64,000 nt of DNA from Cryptomeria japonica (taxonomy: Eukaryota; Streptophyta; Pinopsida; Cupressales; Cupressaceae): the NCBI RefSeq assembly GCF_030272615.1, contig NC_081410.1, positions 291,027,957 through 291,091,956 of the forward strand, read 5' to 3'. The translations under genes and the position numbers were made by a program. This document shows, one piece after another, positions 60,081 to 64,000 of the stretch (position 1 is its first letter; each line of letters opens with the position of its first letter). A model generated the notes under the pieces. That model did no database searches, was not told the origin of the DNA, and was given only the letters and a program-made list of their open reading frames with translations.

Positions 60081-60169
60081 AGCACGGGGGAAAATACATC
60101 CTCATTGTCATCTATACATCCACGAGAGCAGAGTGCAGAGCGAAAATAGAGCAGCAGCAGTCAGCAGCG

Positions 60170-61105
60170 ATGGCTTTGGTTCATAGATTTGACCGCGTTC
60201 GCCGATTCCAGAGGCCAGTAGAGGTAGGAGAGCCAGTGAGTACCACAAAACCTCCTCGTACTTTGATGCATTTATTGTTGTCATTAATGCATGCTAGGTA
60301 ATGTAATAAATGCACGTTTATGTCATGTAAGCGCGTTTGCATTTGAAAAGTATGAATTTGCATCTTCTAGGTCAAATCGGCAGTTCTGTGATAAACATAT
60401 ACTGTCGATTGGATAAGCTGCTAAGAGGATACACTCAAGCAGGTCCTCTAGGAAGACTAGGATAGATCAAGGCACTTTGTGATGAACAACGAGTACCAAG
60501 ATAGAGTACTTTGTGATGAACAGGGAGTACTAAAATATGAGCAGCACTTTGTGATGAACAGGGAGTGCGAATGTGAGTAACACTTTGTGATGAACAGGGA
60601 GTGTCACACACGTAGTACTTTGTGATGAACAGGGAGTACCACTAAGATAAATAGCAACACTTTGTGATGAACAGTGAGTGTCACTAGGGTAAATAGCCAT
60701 ATGCATTTAGATAGCGAGTAGCATTTTGTGATAAATAGTGAATGCCACTATAACTGACATGATTGAGTTGTTTGACTGCAGGAGTATTTGTCGATGCTAG
60801 AGTCACGAGAGAGATTCCCGTCGATGCAAAGGTTGCGACCTGAGTTGTCGCTTGAGGACAGAGCTGCCATTGAGGAGATGGGTTTGAGACATGTGCTGTA
60901 TGTGCCTGAGTTTCGGGCAAACATGGGTTTGCTAACTGCGCTGGCTGAGAGATGGCACTCTGAGACATGCACGTTTCATCTGCCGATGGGTGAGATGACA
61001 GTCACCCTAGAGGATGTATATAGGATTATGCAGATACCGATTGATGGGGAGTTGATTTCGTATGATCGAGACGGAGACAGGGATGCCCTTAGACGAGTGT
61101 TCTAG
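60170..61105 (+). pseudogene. antisense plant-mobile-domain gene, element 2 (exon 1, intron, exon 2 start)
   Basis: Exon 1 is 60170-60223, ATG to GAG|GTAGGA, 18 codons (MALVHRFDRVRRFQRPVE), phase 0. Exon 2 starts at 60782 after TTTGACTGCAG in phase 0 and is open to a TAG at 61103-61105. It contains LSLEDRAAIEEMGLRHVLYV, FRANMGLLTALAERWHSETC and TVTLEDVYRIMQIPIDGE, the start of PMD. After the TAG the frame continues with PMD-like sequence (VGHVAWDTMTWIGLALPIVL) to a stop near 61243, after which the rest of the PMD and the coiled-coil tail present in element 1 are missing. The 558-bp intron holds the hairpin repeat array at 60471-60745. Host function, if any, is unknown. Confidence 0.82.
60471..60745 (+). 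repeat. array of seven short hairpin repeats with covarying stems
   Basis: Seven units of about 25-27 bp share the loop TTGTGATGAACAGGG (decayed in the last). They lie at 60472, 60506, 60544, 60580, 60615, 60657 and 60721 and are separated by variable spacers. In units 2-7 the 5-bp arms are complementary although their sequence changes: GTACT/AGTAC, GCACT/AGTGC, ACACT/AGTGT, GTACT/AGTAC, ACACT/AGTGT, GCATT/AATGC. Unit 1 has one mismatch. The array lies entirely inside the PMD intron. Confidence 0.85.
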
Positions 61106-61243
61106 GATCCAAGATTGGAGATGAGGGTGGGACACGTGGCATGGGATACCATGACATGGATAGGATTAGCACTACCAATAGTGTTGGCAGGAGTGATCAG
61201 TGAGTTCCTCTGTATCAGTTTTGTACCATTTTGTATAATGATG

Positions 61244-62900
61244 TAGACACCTGCGGGTGATTGTAGCCATATGATTTTGACATCATTGTATCGTGACACT
61301 TTATATATATATATGAGATGATTCATCTTTGCGGAAGCTATATGCATGTGAACCTATGTGATGAGATGTTCTTATGTGATGCTTATGATATGGATGCAAA
61401 TATGTATATGATGCAATGCAATATTTTTTTTTTTTCGTTCGTTTATGTTTTATATGTGTATGCATGATGCAAATGTGAATGTAAGTAATGCAGATGAATA
61501 TGATAATGCAAATGTAAATTGTGCTAACAGGTGTTGTGTGCAGGATGTGATACAGTTGTGATATCTATATGTATGTATGAAATGCTTATATGTGGTAATG
61601 TAGGTGCAGCTACATGAAATGCAAATGTTTTTGGTGTGTCATTATACTCAGTCATGTGATAGCAGGCTACGCGGACTCGAGAAGGACGATGGAAGTCAAT
61701 CAAGAAAGGGGGATGAAAGATAGAAGATATGAAAGTGAAAGAGCTTCTTGTGCATTATCATCATTGAGCTTTATTATGGCAAGTAGGTTATGACAATCGA
61801 GGCATATGTTTGACCCAAAAAGTCATTGTACCCGTTTGCATGGAGATAAGACAGTCACAAACAAGGAATGCCCCAGTTCATACTAGACTCACAGTGTCCT
61901 CATATCCTTGGACAAGTCATAGCATTACTAAAAGACAATCGACAGATAGCAAATGCAAATAGGTGACGATACCCCATCCTCGCCTTTCTAGTCAAAGACA
62001 TCCTGGAGATAGAATCTCTAGTCAAAGACATCCTGGAAAAGCTAAAAGACATGTCACCAAAAAGATAAAATCAAAAGAAAACCAAGACTCGACACCAACA
62101 TCCACTGTAGTCCTCAAGTTTAGTGTCTCTTGTCACTTGTTTAAGTCTTATTCGATTGTGGTCACAATGTTCACTTTCACAAAAAGGATAGATAGCACTG
62201 AACCATATGTTGTCTGAGTCTGTTGATTTTGTTGAAGCTCATTGTTGCTGCTGTGTCTCATCTGAAACTGACTGAATCCATGAAACTGATACTTTATTGT
62301 GGAGAAGATGGAATTTTATTGTGGACTGTCGATGCAGATGTTGCTTTATTGCGGATTGTGCGCGGATAGACTTGAAAGAAGCTGGAAGAAACTGTACTCC
62401 TCGAAACATGTGATGTTCTCAGTTCCACACCCATTACTAGACGTATGATTTGCCTTAGCCACAGATAGGATCTGATTTATTATGGATGGAAAGGTAGTGA
62501 AAAGGGAGGGTTATGGATGGCTAACCAATCTTAGGTAGATCAATAACAAGCCATGATGGGAATGGGTAAGTTTATTGTGAACGAATAGGTTGTGAGTGTG
62601 TGCAAAGTGAAAGATGAAAGAGAATCCTGAAAGAGGGAGGAGCAAAGTCTCTACGCATGGCGCTGGTGACCCAGTTTTCACCATGGTACTTGCCCAGGGC
62701 GCCACCGAAGTGGTTTTCACCGTTGGACGAAATTATTTCTCTTTACTTTTTTTTTCAATTTTTCAATGTTTTTTGTGTCACAAGGCGCCTGTTTGCCAGG
62801 TTTTCACCAAGTAACAATTTTTTTGTTTTATAATTTTTTTTGTATTTTTTATTTTTTTTATTATTTTTTTTGTATATAATTTTTTTTTGTATTTTTGAAT
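61244..62900. other. non-coding spacer of element 2
   Basis: No gene is seen. 61380-61640 is rich in GATGCAAATGTGAATG-like words. At about 61978-62040 the phrase TCTAGTCAAAGACATCCTGGA is repeated. At 62640-62815 GGCGCC and GGTTTTCACC recur several times. Poly-T runs precede the integrase end. Confidence 0.55.
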
Positions 62901-62917
62901 TAGGATGTTCCGAAGAG

Positions 62918-63175
62918 CTATGTGTAGAACCTGCGTAGGTGCATGCTATTGATAGGATCCTCCAAAGGTTCACCTTCTGTAGTTGAGAGCTGATATGCCT
63001 CAGATCCATATACTGTTGTAATGATGTAAGGACCAAGCCAATTTGGTTCGAACTTGCCCTTCTTCTCTCTGTCTTGCTGATTTTTGGGGTTTTCTCTGAG
63101 AACCAAATCACCTACCTCAAATGTGTGAGGCTTGACTTTATGATTGTAACTGCAATGTTCCTTAACTGAATGATG
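62918..63175 (-). pseudogene. integrase C-terminus of element 2
   Basis: YNHKVKPHTFEVGDLVLREN, FEPNWLGPYIITTVYGSEAY and DPINSMHLRRFYT match the end of the element 1 integrase residue by residue in most positions. The catalytic core is absent upstream. Confidence 0.9.
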
Positions 63176-63202
63176 TGTATCTTGAGTGACTGTCTTCCTT
63201 GA

Positions 63203-63985
63203 TTAAGGAACTGAGATAGAATTACTAGTGTGTGGACTACGTAGGCCCATATGCGTGTCACCTGAAGAAGTTTGGGCATCCCTGATAACAAAGTTCTTCA
63301 AGGAATCTCCATTAAAGGTCCATGATGTATTGCTAGAAGGGAAAGGATGTGTGAAACAAGTGGATGATTGATGAAGGCTTATGATTGTGAAAAGAAGTGA
63401 AAGTAGGATAGCATGATGGAGACTTAGGATCAACAAGTATGCTTTTTGACTTAAAATTTTAGAGCTTTTGCCCCCAGTTATTTTGATATTAGGGGAGATC
63501 AACTCTTGCTCTTTTTGCTTCATAGGATTTTTATCCTTGACTTTGATTTTTGCAGAGTCCAATAGCTTTTGATTTTGATTTGGACTAAAGGACTTTTCTT
63601 TATTATTGACTTTTAGATTTTTCTTTTGAAAGCTTGATTTTTGATCCCCAATGAGTAAGGGCTTTTGTAATTCTTGTTGATCCAAGTCTGGAAGTGGAGT
63701 GGAAATGGAATGAGTGGATGATATGGTAAAGCTATGTGAGTCCTCAAGATGGCTGGCGATACACTCAATAGATTCTTTGTTGGAACCACTCTTAGGACTA
63801 TTGATATCAAGAGATGCTTGCACCACTAGAGGAGTTTTGCATTCAGACTTAGTAGCCACAACACTAGGTGGTTCACACCCAATTCCTTGGCATTGCAAAT
63901 TGTTTGTAGGTTGTTCCTGTCGACTGAATACCTTAGGAGATAGTGGGAGTTGATCAACATGAAAGATATACTCACCACATCCCAT
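63203..63985 (-). CDS. element 2: protease-downstream frame with an extra hydrophobic tail
   Basis: The frame is open for 260 codons and probably continues past the window edge. It begins with MGCGEYIFHVDQLPLSPKVF, which matches the stretch after the protease of element 1 (MGCGEYFIANTLSGKQLSLS). A Ser/Lys/Gln-rich middle follows. Near residues 190-215 is a hydrophobic segment (LLILSLHHAILLSLLFTIIS) and then a Cys- and Trp-containing tail (SWTFNGDSLKNFVIRDA, HMGLRSPHTSN) that ends in a stop. Element 1 has nothing like this tail; RT should follow here. It could be a new fused protein, an env-like remnant or a fortuitous fusion after deletion. Confidence 0.6.
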   Translation of the reverse strand: MGCGEYIFHVDQLPLSPKVFSRQEQPTNNLQCQGIGCEPPSVVATKSECKTPLVVQASLDINSPKSGSNKESIECIASHLEDSHSFTISSTHSISTPLPDLDQQELQKPLLIGDQKSSFQKKNLKVNNKEKSFSPNQNQKLLDSAKIKVKDKNPMKQKEQELISPNIKITGGKSSKILSQKAYLLILSLHHAILLSLLFTIISLHQSSTCFTHPFPSSNTSWTFNGDSLKNFVIRDAQTSSGDTHMGLRSPHTSNSISVP

Positions 63986-64000
63986 GTCTTTAATCTTTAA

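Larger units (their letters stand above)
59027..64000 (-). mobile_element. second Tat-type Ty3/gypsy element with antisense PMD gene (element 2, partial)
   Basis: Read on the minus strand and running off the right end. From the 3' end: 3' LTR, polypurine tract, antisense PMD gene, spacer, integrase C-terminus, and a protease-region frame whose C-terminal part is unusual. Reverse transcriptase, both RNase H domains and most of integrase are missing between about 63203 and 63170. It is clearly related to element 1 (same order, similar peptides, same purine blocks) but strongly diverged. It interrupts the right copy of the unknown gene. Confidence 0.88.

Noticed and set aside
60471-60745. CRISPR-like array (regular repeats with spacers)
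   Set aside because: Eukaryotic context inside an LTR element, spacers of irregular length, repeats that decay and lie in an intron; it is a minisatellite with hairpins.

Overview
The window looks like nuclear DNA of a seed plant, most likely a gymnosperm (conifer type). The reasons are very sparse coding sequence, large introns, deep nesting of decayed LTR retrotransposons, and long AT-rich stretches with many small tandem duplications. Species assignment is inference. The only host gene recognised is the 5' part of a cytokinin-receptor histidine kinase (AHK2/AHK3-like, CHASE domain) on the minus strand: three exons between 11801 and 13451, with a probable leader region up to about 15.3 kb. 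Its next exons (rest of CHASE, kinase, receiver) are not visible between 1 and 11800, so the gene either has a very large intron or is broken. A decayed Ty3/gypsy integrase of the opposite strand lies in that downstream stretch (8780-10560).

17.6-32.8 kb is one 15.2-kb Ty3/gypsy element of the Tat type (minus strand), delimited by matching 5-bp target duplications (AAAAG). It carries gag, protease plus G-patch, reverse transcriptase, two RNase H domains and integrase, all with stops. On the opposite strand, between integrase and the 3' LTR, it carries a second transcription unit: a TATA box, a short first exon, an intron and a plant-mobile-domain (PMD) protein gene, now a pseudogene. A second, diverged element of the same kind starts at about 59.0 kb and runs off the right end. 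It has the same antisense PMD unit with nearly identical promoter geometry, and its intron holds an array of hairpin repeats whose stems change in a compensatory way.

32.8-40.2 kb holds a GT/GA microsatellite block and a decayed MULE/SWIM transposase-like gene. 40.25-48.46 kb is a Ty1/copia element (minus strand, target duplication GAACA). Its gag is split by a 2.24-kb solo LTR (45116-47354, target duplication ATAAT); leaving the LTR out returns gag to frame. A paralogous, unoccupied version of the copia target site is present at about 48.79-48.90 kb.

49.1-59.0 kb contains two diverged copies of a protein family I do not recognise, placed head to head with homologous upstream regions. They flank an 84/168-bp satellite array (53.06-56.6 kb) with internal orientation switches. 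The satellite is interrupted by a second solo LTR (53316-55020, target duplication GTTAG), and a satellite fragment also sits inside the right-hand gene copy.

The insertions can be partly ordered: the solo LTR in copia postdates copia, the solo LTR at 53.3 kb postdates the satellite, and the second Tat element postdates the right-hand copy of the unknown gene. The most interesting features are the antisense PMD cassette, its covarying hairpin array, and the unknown head-to-head gene family.
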